Shown one piece after another: positions 51,394-60,214 of a stretch of DNA of 64,000 bases. A program made the translations under genes and the position numbers. Origin of the DNA: Chryseobacterium vrystaatense (GTDB lineage Bacteria > Bacteroidota > Bacteroidia > Flavobacteriales > Weeksellaceae); the NCBI RefSeq assembly GCF_000737765.1, contig NZ_JPRI01000011.1, forward strand, positions 1 to 64,000, in the 5' to 3' direction. The notes under the pieces were generated by a model, which was given only the letters and a program-made list of their open reading frames with translations, did no database searches and had not been told where the DNA came from. Within the stretch, counting starts at the first letter, position 1. Every line of letters begins with the position of its first letter.

Positions 51394-52533
51394 TTACATA
51401 CATTTACGATAAGCAGTCGGCGTATTTCCTGTATGTTTTTTAAAAGCTGTATTAAAAGAAGATTTGGAATTAAAACCTACTTCATACAGAATTTCAAGAA
51501 TAGTTACCTTATTTTTTGTCTGATCTTTTAAGATATCCATTGCATTTTCTATACGGTAAGTATTCACGAAATCATAAAAATGTTTTCCTAATTGATGATT
51601 GATTAAAACCGATAATTCCCGGACAGGAATTCCGATATCATCAGAAATATCCTGAATGGTTAAAGAAGGATTGAGAAAGGGTTTCTTTTCTGCCATATGC
51701 TCCTTCAGCATCAGTAAGTCGCGGTTGTATTCCTGTTCAGTGACAGCAGTCTGATTACTGTTTTTTTCTTCTGAAATAATATCTGAAACAAGCTTTAATT
51801 TTGAATCAATATTTCTGAACAGACCGGGATTGTTTAACGCTTTCAGTAAGTACCAACAGGAAATAAAAAGCTGGAATACGAGGATTCCGATTTTTATCGA
51901 TTCTGATACATACGGATAATCGGAAAATTTTAAAATATTTTTCAACATGACAATCAGGTATAATAAAGTCAGTACCACTGTAAACTGAAACAGCCAATTG
52001 TAGGAACTGATGCTGGTTCCGGCGTAATTTTCAAGGTACAGTCTCTTTGCTTTTCTTAAGAGCATAAACACCGCAATCAAATAGATCACAATCTGAATAT
52101 GAAAAAGTATGTGATTGAACTGCAGTTCGATCATACTTTGACGGTTTATAATAAAGTTCATTTTAGAGGCAAGATCTACAGTATAGAAACGGGGCAGCAA
52201 AACGACATTGGCCATCAGAAAAGGAAGCAAATGGAGGATATATTGAGGTTTAAGCTTAAAATCCGAATAGCAAACTGATGAAACATAGAGATAAAAAACA
52301 GGAATCTGCAGAAAAGCCAATGTATTTCGCAACATACCCGGATTGGAAGGACCGTCGGTCACTAAATTCAATAATGGCTCACTGGTATCAATGGCCGTTA
52401 TGAGCAGAAAAACAGCAAAAAGAGTATTGCTTAACCTGTGTTTTGTTTTCACCGTCAGCAGGAAAAAAGCCAGAAAAACAGAAATGAACAGGGATATTGT
52501 TGTCACAATAATTAATAAATTACTCTTATCCAT
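51394..52533 (-). CDS. Membrane-anchored AraC-family transcription regulator
   Basis: 379 residues. The N-terminal ~230 residues hold about seven transmembrane helices (LIIVTTISLFISVFLAFFLL, NTLFAVFLLITAI, IVIYLIAVFMLL, FTVVLTLLYLIVML, IGILVFQLFISCWYLL). The C-terminal ~100 residues hold two AraC helix-turn-helix units (LTIQDISDDIGIPVRELSVL, HFYDFVNTYRIENAMDIL; ILEILYEVGFNSKSSFNTAF, GNTPTAYRKCM). This 7TM-AraC layout is common in Flavobacteriia and couples a membrane signal directly to DNA binding. Its likely target is the adjacent serine hydrolase gene. Confidence 0.9.
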   Translation of the reverse strand: MDKSNLLIIVTTISLFISVFLAFFLLTVKTKHRLSNTLFAVFLLITAIDTSEPLLNLVTDGPSNPGMLRNTLAFLQIPVFYLYVSSVCYSDFKLKPQYILHLLPFLMANVVLLPRFYTVDLASKMNFIINRQSMIELQFNHILFHIQIVIYLIAVFMLLRKAKRLYLENYAGTSISSYNWLFQFTVVLTLLYLIVMLKNILKFSDYPYVSESIKIGILVFQLFISCWYLLKALNNPGLFRNIDSKLKLVSDIISEEKNSNQTAVTEQEYNRDLLMLKEHMAEKKPFLNPSLTIQDISDDIGIPVRELSVLINHQLGKHFYDFVNTYRIENAMDILKDQTKNKVTILEILYEVGFNSKSSFNTAFKKHTGNTPTAYRKCM

Positions 52534-52815
52534 TCATTATTTATTTTATTTGTTTCAGTAAAGTTATTTTTTCAGCTGACAGCAAAAATCCTGCAAAGAC
52601 AGCAGCCTCTTACGATCCAGAACTGAACCTCACAAATATAGAAATTAGATCGGAGTTGTCTGCGTTTTTATCAGCAAAAAGCCTCACCTGATGTCAATAC
52701 TACAAACCGGTGTAGTAAGATGAGCCTGATGAATTACTGAAAGTCTTCATTTTTTAAAATATTTCCAACGCTCATTAAAGTTTTCTTATCTTTATATAAC
52801 TTATTAAAAAAGCAT

Positions 52816-53172
52816 ATGAAAAAAAAGGTTGTCCTTATTCAGGATAATGAGGATATTCTGGAAATTATGGATCAGGTTTTGGAGGACGAAGGATTTGATG
52901 TTACTTCATCATTAACGACCGAACCGATAGAAAAAATTGATGAAATTGAACCTGATGTAGTGATTGTAGATGACAATATCAGGGGTACTAAAAAAGGGGC
53001 AAAAGTTATTGAAGAACTGAAGAGTGATCCTGAAACCGAGGATGTTTCAGCGGTTCTTACTTCTACTTCATTTGATCTGCCCCAAAAAGCAAAAGAATGT
53101 AAAGCCGATGATTATATCGAGAAGCCCTTTGATATTGATCATATGATTGATGTGGTTAAAAATAATTCCTGA
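52816..53172 (+). CDS. Stand-alone receiver (CheY-like) response regulator
   Basis: 118 residues, receiver domain only. Acidic pocket QDNEDILE near the N-terminus (one position changed from the usual DD/ED pair: Q-D), phosphoacceptor Asp in VVIVDDNIRG, Ser/Thr in LTSTSFD and Lys in YIEKPFDIDHM. No output domain, so it would act by protein contact or as a phosphate relay. It has no kinase beside it and its own terminator. Confidence 0.88.
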   Translation: MKKKVVLIQDNEDILEIMDQVLEDEGFDVTSSLTTEPIEKIDEIEPDVVIVDDNIRGTKKGAKVIEELKSDPETEDVSAVLTSTSFDLPQKAKECKADDYIEKPFDIDHMIDVVKNNS

Positions 53173-53244
53173 TCAGCCAAAAAAAATGATCATGTTTATT
53201 CATCGAGCTTTCTGACTTTTAACCATCCGGAAAAGTAAACACAA

Positions 53245-53293
53245 AAATTAAAAAAGCCGTTTTCACAAGTTGTGAAAACGGCTTTTTTAATTT
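53245..53293. terminator. Bidirectional intrinsic terminator
   Basis: Near-perfect palindrome: at least 21-bp arms (core aaaaagccgttttcacaa) around one base, with A- and T-runs on both sides; lies between the convergent receiver gene and the exported-protein gene. Confidence 0.92.
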
Positions 53294-53326
53294 AATTTAT
53301 ACATCATATCCTGGTTACTGAGTCCA

Positions 53327-53869
53327 TTAATTGGCAGCAGGATCAATACGCTGAGTGGTCAGGTATAAGGATTTTAAAAGATCTTTACTGTCAAAAATTA
53401 AGATGGCGTAGTGCTTCCCTTTTTTAAAGGTGAGTTTTGCACCGCCTTCATATTCTGTACCCCTTCCTAGTTTTTCTGTACTGCCCCCATATTTACTGAA
53501 TTTGGCAGCGCTTTCCTTAAGCGTGGTTTTGTTGATTACCAGACCAAAAGGAAGACCGTCAACAATCACAAAATGATCATCGGTAATTTCAAAGGACATC
53601 TCGTTTATGTTATTGTTCTCTCCCAGGCTGCAATAAAGTTCCAGACCGGATGGCTGAACCCACTTGGCATATTTTTCCTCATTGGCATCTTCATAATATT
53701 GAGTCTTGGTTTTCAAAACAGAGGAGATCTTATCCGGTGTCTGAGGAAAAATGAATTCAGAATTTTTGTCCAGTAAAGAATTTAAACCGGCGTTTTTCTG
53801 CGCAAATGCTGTTAAGCTCAATAGCTGAAAAAGTACGGTGAGAACTAATGTTAAAGGTTTCATCTGCAT
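53327..53869 (-). CDS. Exported protein of unknown function
   Basis: 180 residues with a signal peptide (MKPLTLVLTVLFQLLSLTAF preceded by MQ; starts at 53869 or 53863 are both possible). The mature part is a mixed alpha/beta domain (SEFIFPQTPDKISSVLKTKT, YAKWVQPSGLELYCSLGENN, FVIVDGLPFGLVINKTTLKE, AKLTFKKGKHYAILIFD) that I do not recognise. Probably periplasmic. It is transcribed alone. Confidence 0.75.
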   Translation of the reverse strand: MQMKPLTLVLTVLFQLLSLTAFAQKNAGLNSLLDKNSEFIFPQTPDKISSVLKTKTQYYEDANEEKYAKWVQPSGLELYCSLGENNNINEMSFEITDDHFVIVDGLPFGLVINKTTLKESAAKFSKYGGSTEKLGRGTEYEGGAKLTFKKGKHYAILIFDSKDLLKSLYLTTQRIDPAAN

Positions 53870-54230
53870 AAAGACAGTTTTTAATTTTTTAATTAATTTG
53901 GTGGATAAAGATATTAAAATTAATTAAATGTGTAAAAATATAGGAGAAAATAAACCGCATCATAAACTTCGAATTCTACACGCCAGAAATGGATTTTAAC
54001 CAGGGCCAGTCTTGAGAAATAAGGCCAAAAAAACCGAATGTCTTTGTCTCCTATTATAGTTAAGATTTAAACACGGCATCATTTTATTATTGTAGATTGC
54101 CCTTGAATATTAAAATTTCAGTATTTTTCCGAAATTCCTGATGATGACATTTTTACGGTCAACTGAGAGAAGAAACAAATGAGAATAAACTGAAATAAAT
54201 ACACAGAAAACCAATTACATCTTTCTCCAC
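53870..54230. other. 361-bp divergent intergenic region
   Basis: Separates two divergent exported-protein genes; AT-rich, should contain both promoters, but I see no full TTTG/TAnnTTTG pair and no reading frame. Confidence 0.5.
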
Positions 54231-54623
54231 ATGAAAAAAATTATCTTTATTTGTATGGCAACTGCAATTTCATTATTTGCAACAATCAACGCGCAAACCA
54301 AGAGTCTGGCCAAAACAACATGGGCACTTCAAACATTCAATACAGATGGAAGTGCTGTTTTCAAAAAAGCAAAATCCATTAAATTTCCTTCGGAAGAACC
54401 TAAGTTTGACTTCCTTCAATTTGAAGCAGATCAAAAGTTTCACACGGGAAATTCATGCTTTCACATGACGGGAACTTACCATGTTTATGAAGATAATCAG
54501 GTAGAACTCAACGAAGGCATGGCTGATATGTCCAGCGACTGTAAAGAACCAAAAACACTGAATGGAACTTACAGCTTCAAAATAGATAAAGATATTCTTA
54601 AACTGATTCCCGTTAAAAATTAA
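54231..54623 (+). CDS. Small exported protein, META/lipocalin-like
   Basis: 130 residues. Signal peptide (MKKIIFICMATAISLFATIN, AQ cleavage). The mature domain begins TKSLAKTTWALQTFNTDGSA and has a beta-barrel-like pattern (FDFLQFEADQKFHTGNSCFH, MTGTYHVYEDNQVELNEG, LNGTYSFKIDKDILKLIP) with two cysteines that could pair. The opening tryptophan and the progression of strands resemble META/HslJ or lipocalin-like stress proteins, but this is inference. It is probably co-directional with the next gene, 51 bases away. Confidence 0.75.
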   Translation: MKKIIFICMATAISLFATINAQTKSLAKTTWALQTFNTDGSAVFKKAKSIKFPSEEPKFDFLQFEADQKFHTGNSCFHMTGTYHVYEDNQVELNEGMADMSSDCKEPKTLNGTYSFKIDKDILKLIPVKN

Positions 54624-54674
54624 GATTTATACTCCCACTTTTTAAATAGAAGCTATATATAAACAACAAGATAC

Positions 54675-55229
54675 ATGAAAAACGGCATCCTCTTACTTTC
54701 TGTTGTTCTTTGCACATTGGCAAATGCACAAACTGCCCCACCGATCATCAGAAATCCTTTAACAACCTATAAAGGCTTGAAAATAGATTCAAGAAAAGGA
54801 ACACTCATTGAAAAGCAAACGGTTGATTTCGCTAAATTCAAAAATTTGAATATTCAAAAAATCATCACGAAAGATCTGTCTGACAATTCTGCAGAAAGTG
54901 TCCTCGGAATAATGTATGAATATGAAACTTTTGATCATATTTCGAAGAAAACATTAACCATCGAAAAAACCGAACTTTCCAAATTAATCCATGCTCTTCA
55001 AATTTTAGAACAGAAGGAAAAGGAAGCTCAATCAAATAAGGATACAAAGTATAAGTTTGTCACCATGAGTAATATAGAATTTGGAGGTGTTTACAGTGAA
55101 AAACTAAAAAGCAGCGTAAATTATATAAAAATGCCTTCCGCACCTTACGGTCAAAATTTGAATGAGTTCAACACAGACGAATTGAAGGAACTTATCAAGA
55201 TCTTAAAGAAAGCAGAACAGGAACTCTGA
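54675..55229 (+). CDS. Exported protein of unknown function
   Basis: 184 residues with a signal peptide (MKNGILLLSVVLCTLANAQ). The mature part is charged and helical at the C-terminus (LSKLIHALQILEQKEKEAQS, LNEFNTDELKELIKILKKAE), with a beta section between (YKFVTMSNIEFGGVYSEKLK). No family recognised. It likely shares a transcript with the preceding small exported protein, ending at the hairpin at 55302. Confidence 0.75.
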   Translation: MKNGILLLSVVLCTLANAQTAPPIIRNPLTTYKGLKIDSRKGTLIEKQTVDFAKFKNLNIQKIITKDLSDNSAESVLGIMYEYETFDHISKKTLTIEKTELSKLIHALQILEQKEKEAQSNKDTKYKFVTMSNIEFGGVYSEKLKSSVNYIKMPSAPYGQNLNEFNTDELKELIKILKKAEQEL

Positions 55230-55301
55230 TAAGGCCAGCTAATAAAGGGCTACCAATCTATTTGGACCGATTAGTCACACATTCCAATTCTGCATTTTAT
55301 C

Positions 55302-55327
55302 ATCCCGGCAAGAGTTGGGATTTTTTT
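55302..55327 (+). terminator. Hairpin terminator
   Basis: Short stem atccc / gggat, with possible G-T extension, directly followed by seven T; 72 bases after the exported-protein gene. Confidence 0.6.
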
Positions 55328-55459
55328 ATTGACAAAATTCATTTGATCCAGGATAAAATCTAAATAAAAAAAATAAAGCTATGGTTAAAGGTTTATCTTT
55401 ATACAATCTCCGAACGGGGAATACCGGTGAATCCGGTCCATGTCCATAAAACAAAAACT

Positions 55460-55999
55460 ATGAAAAAAAACATTCTAAAAGCATTGATCCTTCCATTGTT
55501 TCTTACGGCCTGCACCATGCAGAACAAAAAGGATCTTCCTGCAGAAGCTGCTTCATCTTTCCTTCCTATGCAAATTGGAAATTACTGGAAAAACGACGCA
55601 CAAAATTATACAGAAATCCAGGATACTATGAGAATAGACGGGAAGCTGTATTACAAATTTTATTCTCTGATTGGAGGAGATGCTGTTTCAACAATGTATC
55701 TGCGAATAGACAAAGACAATCAGTTGCTTGAATCCTGGCCTGCTGCTGAGGGCAAAGAATACCTTCGTGCGAAATTCAATGGAAATGTAAATGATACTTT
55801 TTTTACATTAAATGATAAAACCGAAAATGATAAAAAGGTAACCATCATGAATAAGTCTGATAAAAAAATGACCTTTTCCTATGATATGGTTTATCATCCC
55901 AATCTGAAAGGTCATCCCAGTACCGAAAGTTTCGTTAAAGGTCAGGGTTTTGAAGGCAAGTGGAATGGGTTGAAAATTAATGGTGTCATTATTAAATAG
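55460..55999 (+). CDS. Small lipoprotein of unknown function
   Basis: 179 residues from the chosen start. Lipoprotein signal MKKNILKALILPLFLTACTM with lipobox LTAC. An in-frame ATG at 55427 would add a hydrophilic MNPVHVHKTKT before the signal and is rejected. The mature part starts with a spacer and then FLPMQIGNYWKNDAQNYTEI, a motif seen in many Bacteroidetes lipoproteins, followed by beta strands (KLYYKFYSLIGGDAVSTMYL, DKKMTFSYDMVYHP). Membrane-anchored, function unknown. Confidence 0.78.
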   Translation: MKKNILKALILPLFLTACTMQNKKDLPAEAASSFLPMQIGNYWKNDAQNYTEIQDTMRIDGKLYYKFYSLIGGDAVSTMYLRIDKDNQLLESWPAAEGKEYLRAKFNGNVNDTFFTLNDKTENDKKVTIMNKSDKKMTFSYDMVYHPNLKGHPSTESFVKGQGFEGKWNGLKINGVIIK

Positions 56000-56185
56000 T
56001 CACTTACCCTTATTGATTTCCTCAGCTTTAAGCGGCTGGGGTATTTATATTCATGTGTCATGAGCTGAGATCTTCAGCAGTATCGATGCAGACTGTAAAT
56101 TAAAAGGGTTTGGTATCACAAGTAATTCTTTATGATACAGTCAACGCTGGAAAATCCTAAGTCTATATCCTAAGCCTTAAGGTAT

Positions 56186-57076
56186 TTATTTTCGTTTCTT
56201 AAGGTTGTTGATATTTTTAATCCACTGAATAGCAGCACTTACAGGTTCTGCAGATTTGGAAAAACCGGTATTATGTCCCAATTCAGGAAACAATTGATAA
56301 TCATAGGATTTACCCTGTGCTTTAAGTTCATTCAGATGTTCTATTGACAAACCTACAGGAATCTGCACATCCTTACCTCCAAAGAGCCAAAGTCCCCGAA
56401 TAGACAGGTCGGCAAGAGTGCTGTTAGGATCAGTAGGTGCAAACTGATATTTGTCGGGATCGCTGCGTACATGTTCGCGTGCCTCAGTTTCTGTATGGGT
56501 ATCCCAAAAGCGGGATTTCCCTTCTGTATAAAACTGAAACCTCAGCTGCTCAAGAGTCGTGACAACAGGTCCGCTAAATAATACCATATAGCTTACCATT
56601 TTATTTTTCGCTGCTGCCAGCGGAATGATCCATCCAGCCTGGCTAAATCCCATAAGTCCCAACGGCCCGTGCTTACGCGGAAGAAGCTTCAACAGTGCAT
56701 TGGATGCAGCATCTGCATCTGAAGCCAGCACATCAAGATTTGAAGGATCTATATTGTTGGTGCCAACTTCCGGTCCGACATATACTCCTCCCGATTTTCC
56801 TACCCCCCGTTTATCATACGTTAAAACCGTGATGCCATTTTTTGCTAAAAGCACAGCCATTTCCTCCATCCTTGTTTCTTTACCAGATCCATGGACAAGG
56901 ACAACAGAAGCGTAGGAATGCTTTGGTCTATAAACCGTACCGGCCAGATTAACTTTAGTACTCGTGAAGATAATGTCTTCCGTAGTAAAGTCCGGATGAT
57001 CGGTCTGCTGTTTGCCAGCCTGGCCAAATACGATAAGATTGAAGCTGCAAAGAAGAAAAAGTAGACAGGATTTCAT
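56186..57076 (-). CDS. Exported alpha/beta hydrolase
   Basis: 296 residues. Signal peptide (MKSCLLFLLCSFNLIVFGQ). Alpha/beta hydrolase of the dienelactone/BAAT-like type: oxyanion region SVVLVHGSGKETRMEE, ITVLTYDKRGVGKSGG, nucleophile elbow LGLMGFSQAGWIIPLA (Ser about 154), acid region GLWLFGGKDVQIP, and catalytic His in FPELGHNTGFSKSAE near 275. Likely a periplasmic esterase or peptidase; substrate unknown. Not related to the intracellular hydrolase of the lipid-synthase operon beyond the fold. Confidence 0.88.
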   Translation of the reverse strand: MKSCLLFLLCSFNLIVFGQAGKQQTDHPDFTTEDIIFTSTKVNLAGTVYRPKHSYASVVLVHGSGKETRMEEMAVLLAKNGITVLTYDKRGVGKSGGVYVGPEVGTNNIDPSNLDVLASDADAASNALLKLLPRKHGPLGLMGFSQAGWIIPLAAAKNKMVSYMVLFSGPVVTTLEQLRFQFYTEGKSRFWDTHTETEAREHVRSDPDKYQFAPTDPNSTLADLSIRGLWLFGGKDVQIPVGLSIEHLNELKAQGKSYDYQLFPELGHNTGFSKSAEPVSAAIQWIKNINNLKKRK

Positions 57077-57218
57077 GGTGATGAATGTATGGAATTTGTA
57101 ACGAATGTAATGAGGATATTGAGGTTCATTTTACATTCCAAATGTACCTGCTCCTTACCTATCTCAAAATAGTTAATAATAACCATTTATCTATCGTATG
57201 TTGGAGTTAAAAAAGGGA

Positions 57219-57244
57219 AAGTTTACCAAAAGGGAAAGTCTTCA
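57219..57244 (-). repeat. 26-bp sequence shared with 5211-5236 in inverse orientation
   Basis: Exact reverse complement of the 26 bases next to the Rhs scrap at 5 kb. Here it lies in the gap between the exported hydrolase and the GLPGLI gene. A second A/G-rich half-copy (aaaagggaaagt) sits immediately beside it. Confidence 0.85.
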
Positions 57245-57338
57245 AAAATTGATTTTCATTTTACCATCTTAAAGATTTTGATTAATGAGTTTTGCGATTT
57301 TATTTGTTCTTTCTTGCCATTCAGTTGTATTTTTAAAA

Positions 57339-58187
57339 TCAATTACTTAGTTCTATCGGATTTTCGTATTTCCTATTCATTTCTCGTTCCTTTTGTCTCT
57401 GTCTGATTATTTCTTGACCTTGTATTATAGTGGTGTCAGTATTTGCAAATGCGCCAAGTGGATTGTTAGTAGCATTTTTTAATGTCTGCTCAAATTTCAA
57501 TGGAGTTGTTTCAATTGCATTAGAATAACGACTTTCATTTATGTTAATTAATCTGCCTTTCAATTCAGAATTTGATACAGATTTTACAAGCTCAAAATCA
57601 TACTCTTCTTTATCATCTGCTATTTTAACGATCAATCCTGGCAATCCGCTGAATTTATATGGACCATAAGGTAAAGGGATTTCAGGAGAATACCATGCGA
57701 TCCAATTTCTTCCTTTAAATGTAACTTCCGCTTTTTTACAATTAAATGTATTAATTACTTTTGTTCCATCTATAAGTTTCCAATTCTTTATTATTGGCTC
57801 TTTATAGGTGAGGATTGACATAGCAACTAAATTAAAATACTGTATATTTTCATTTGATTGTATTATGGTAAATGAAAACTTTGTTTTTGGCACCGATACT
57901 CCTTTCGAACTTAACAGTTTTGCTCCATTATCTAAAGTTTTTATTGGAAGTGCTTGGAATACTGAATCTCTTTTTAGTGATTGAATACTAGCAAAAAATG
58001 TATGTTTGTCACCTATCTGTAATGAAAAAAATTCTTCATGTCTATAATCAGGAGTCAATGTATTCAATTTAGCTTTTAATAAATAGGTAAACTCACCACG
58101 CAGAGTGTCTTTTTTATTTAATTGAGAAAAATATGTTACCCAAGAAAATAATAAAAATAACAGAAATATTTTTTTATGATAATACAT
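57339..58187 (-). CDS. GLPGLI family protein
   Basis: 282 residues. N-terminal signal segment (KKIFLLFLLFSWVTYFSQ). The name-giving motif is present at about residue 185 (YKFSGLPGLIVKIADDKEEY), preceded by CKKAEVTFKGRNWIAWYSPE, IPLPYGP. These are exported, beta-rich proteins of Bacteroidetes with no proven biochemical role. It is 80 bases downstream of a GG-leader peptide gene in the same orientation, so it is probably co-transcribed with it. Only exported beta-structure is supported; a role in peptide handling is speculation. Confidence 0.88.
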   Translation of the reverse strand: MYYHKKIFLLFLLFSWVTYFSQLNKKDTLRGEFTYLLKAKLNTLTPDYRHEEFFSLQIGDKHTFFASIQSLKRDSVFQALPIKTLDNGAKLLSSKGVSVPKTKFSFTIIQSNENIQYFNLVAMSILTYKEPIIKNWKLIDGTKVINTFNCKKAEVTFKGRNWIAWYSPEIPLPYGPYKFSGLPGLIVKIADDKEEYDFELVKSVSNSELKGRLININESRYSNAIETTPLKFEQTLKNATNNPLGAFANTDTTIIQGQEIIRQRQKEREMNRKYENPIELSN

Positions 58188-58267
58188 ATAATTGTTTTAA
58201 TTATAAAATTGCACTTATAACTTTTATTATTTGGTTATAAGTGCAAATGATTAATGTTTATTTTACA

Positions 58268-58435
58268 TTAACAGTAATTTGCTTCAAGATTAGCAAGCCA
58301 CTGATTTGCTTGTGCTGGAGTCCAATCTTGAGTTGTAGTAGCAGTCTGACCACAAAATTCTGCAATCCAAACTTGTTTAGTTCCACCTTTTACAGTTTTA
58401 AGGTCATCGCGAGTTAATTTTTTTAACTTTTTCAT
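58268..58435 (-). CDS. GG-leader (bacteriocin-like) small peptide
   Basis: A 55-residue peptide. The leader MKKLKKLTRDDLKTVKGG has the double-glycine ending and spacing of the bacteriocin-type leaders seen in Chryseobacterium and other Bacteroidetes. The predicted core of 37 residues (TKQVWIAEFCGQ ... WTPAQANQWL ... LEANYC) has two cysteines and three tryptophans, so a disulfide or ring is possible. No modifying enzyme or peptidase-containing transporter is in the window; processing would need one elsewhere. It is followed by a GLPGLI protein gene. Confidence 0.75.
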   Translation of the reverse strand: MKKLKKLTRDDLKTVKGGTKQVWIAEFCGQTATTTQDWTPAQANQWLANLEANYC

Positions 58436-58771
58436 TTTAGATAATTTTTTTAAATTCCTACTTATTTTGTTAAAACATCAACAGAGATATTTTAACTTTC
58501 CATTCGGGGGTAGGTTTTCGGTTTTTCCTACCTTCTGTTGCGCAACATATTCTTTCCAAGGATTTACTATCATAAAACCTTTTTGATTAGTCAAATATTA
58601 AACTGCTTTTCGGAAAGTAAGAATAGCCATTTGTGCTTTTTGAAGGAGATCAAATATAATTACTTTTTCAATTATTGGTGAAATATTTATAGTTTATTTT
58701 CACAAAAACACTTCCAACAAACGACAAAACTCGACGTATTAAAACTTACTTTTTCTTCATTGAATTATTTT
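58436..58771. other. 336-bp intergenic stretch upstream of the peptide gene
   Basis: AT-rich. A CAAATATA site at 58651 would be a minus-strand -7 element (TATATTTG) but lies about 210 bases upstream of the peptide. No other gene seen. Confidence 0.4.
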
Positions 58772-58983
58772 TTAGTGCATTAATAGGATCTTTTGATTGA
58801 GCTCCTTGATTTGTTTTGGATTGGGAATAAAAACCCGTTTTCCTCTAATTTTGTTATCCTGAAAACGCTCCGAAGCGGGACAGTTCTGGTTATGGAAATC
58901 CATTAAATAACCGGGATTTTCAAGATGATTTCGTCGCAGATTTCGGCAAGGGTCTGCCCCTGCCTGACATTGTAAATCATCAT
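58772..58983 (-). pseudogene. Frameshifted LysM-type protein remnant
   Basis: Reading on the minus strand gives MMIYNVRQGQTLAEICDE and then, after a one-base shift, HLENPGYLMDFHNQNCPASE followed by IRGKRVFIPNPKQIKELNQ. This is the LysM-like N-terminus common in Bacteroidetes proteins (VRxGxTL; ENPxYLxxFHN; GKxVFIP). The frame breaks once near 58930 and ends soon after, so the gene is dead or a truncated fragment; the usual proteins of this type are much longer. Confidence 0.6.
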
Positions 58984-59387
58984 AAATTTTGTGTTTTTTT
59001 AAATTATATCACTGAAGTTAGATAAAATATTGTATTTACACAAACCTTTTTTGATAAAAATCGTAATTGTAATCGGGCTTCGATTTCAAGCTTATGTTGC
59101 TATTTTTAAGCCGTTTACACACTTATCATTGAACGGAATCTAGTGATTTTTCAAACAGCTAAAAATTAGTTTACAGTATCCTCAAAACGCGCAAAAATTT
59201 ACATCAAGATTTTATCGTTTTTTGCAGTTATTTATAAAAATAATTTAACGCATCCACATCCAAAAACACTCCCCCGATCATTTCTATATTATAACCTGAT
59301 AAAAACCAATTCGATCTTAGCGGGATCTTCTCATCTATTGCTTATTTTTGCAAAAGAATTAATCTGCTAAATTGTTTTTCCTGCCAT
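58984..59387. other. 404-bp intergenic stretch
   Basis: AT-rich with no convincing reading frame. It holds the -7 element at 59343. The inner part may be further decay product of the LysM locus. Confidence 0.45.
59343..59350 (+). promoter_or_regulatory. Bacteroidetes -7 element (TATTTTTG)
   Basis: TAnnTTTG match 37 bases before the DUF1826-type gene; no clear -33. Confidence 0.4.
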
Positions 59388-60086
59388 ATGAACAATACAT
59401 TTTCTGACAATCCTCAAATTGAACTGGTCTCTGACTTTTCAGAATTGATCAATACCCCTTTTCAAGGCGTTATGAATGCGATTTGCTGGCACAGAAATGT
59501 AGAAGGAGATTTTAAAGAAATTGTATCTCAACTTCAGTTAAGAGAAAATGTTACTGAAGTTTCGGCTAAAGACCTTTTAGCGCTGAATCTATCAGAGAGA
59601 GGCGCTATTGCAAGAGAAACTATATTAAATGACTTGAAGTTATTAGCAGATTTCGGTGCATTGCCTACACTCAATTTATTAAAGTGTTATGAACGGGACG
59701 ATGAGCTGGGTTTCATTTCGACGGACGTGTATTCCTATCATGTAGACCGTTCACCTGTGGCTACGGATACCTTCTTATGTACTTATCATGGCACCGCAAG
59801 TGATATTCTGCCCAACCATCAGGTTGAACAAAAAATTCTCATTCCGGAAATCAGAGCAAAACTCAGAGAATTACATGACGGTCCGGAAGATGAATTTGAA
59901 ACTTTTCTGAAAGACTATTTCTTTGACCTGCATTATCAGCCTAAACCCAATGCAGAACCTGTTAATTTAGAATTCGGCCATCTTTGGCGTCTGGCAGTAG
60001 ATCATCCGACACAAGAAGCCTTACCTTGTGTTCACCGAGCACCTGTGGAAAACGATGGTGAATACCGGCTGCTTTTGATTTGCTGA
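59388..60086 (+). CDS. DUF1826-type protein
   Basis: 232 residues, cytoplasmic. The central block (VDRSPVATDTFLCTYHGTAS) and C-terminus (LEFGHLWRLAVDHPTQEALP, CVHRAPVENDGEYRLLLIC) fit the DUF1826 pattern; several conserved cysteines and histidines (CWH, CTYHG, CVHR) could bind a metal. Members are often found near zinc-homeostasis genes; no such neighbour is visible here. Function unknown. It is followed by a hairpin at 60163. Confidence 0.7.
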   Translation: MNNTFSDNPQIELVSDFSELINTPFQGVMNAICWHRNVEGDFKEIVSQLQLRENVTEVSAKDLLALNLSERGAIARETILNDLKLLADFGALPTLNLLKCYERDDELGFISTDVYSYHVDRSPVATDTFLCTYHGTASDILPNHQVEQKILIPEIRAKLRELHDGPEDEFETFLKDYFFDLHYQPKPNAEPVNLEFGHLWRLAVDHPTQEALPCVHRAPVENDGEYRLLLIC

Positions 60087-60162
60087 GTGATGGTTTGTGA
60101 TAGACCGTATTTTTTGAGTTGTTTTTGAAAGATTATTGTTAAAGGTGAACCCTCATATTCAT

Positions 60163-60189
60163 GAAAAAGCCCTATAAATAAGGCTTTTC
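60163..60189. terminator. Hairpin between convergent genes
   Basis: Stem aaaagcc / ggctttt around a 10-base AT-rich loop, flanked by A- and T-runs; between the DUF1826 gene and the phosphatase gene. Confidence 0.65.
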
Positions 60190-60214
60190 AAATATAACTG
60201 ATTAATTCTGATGA

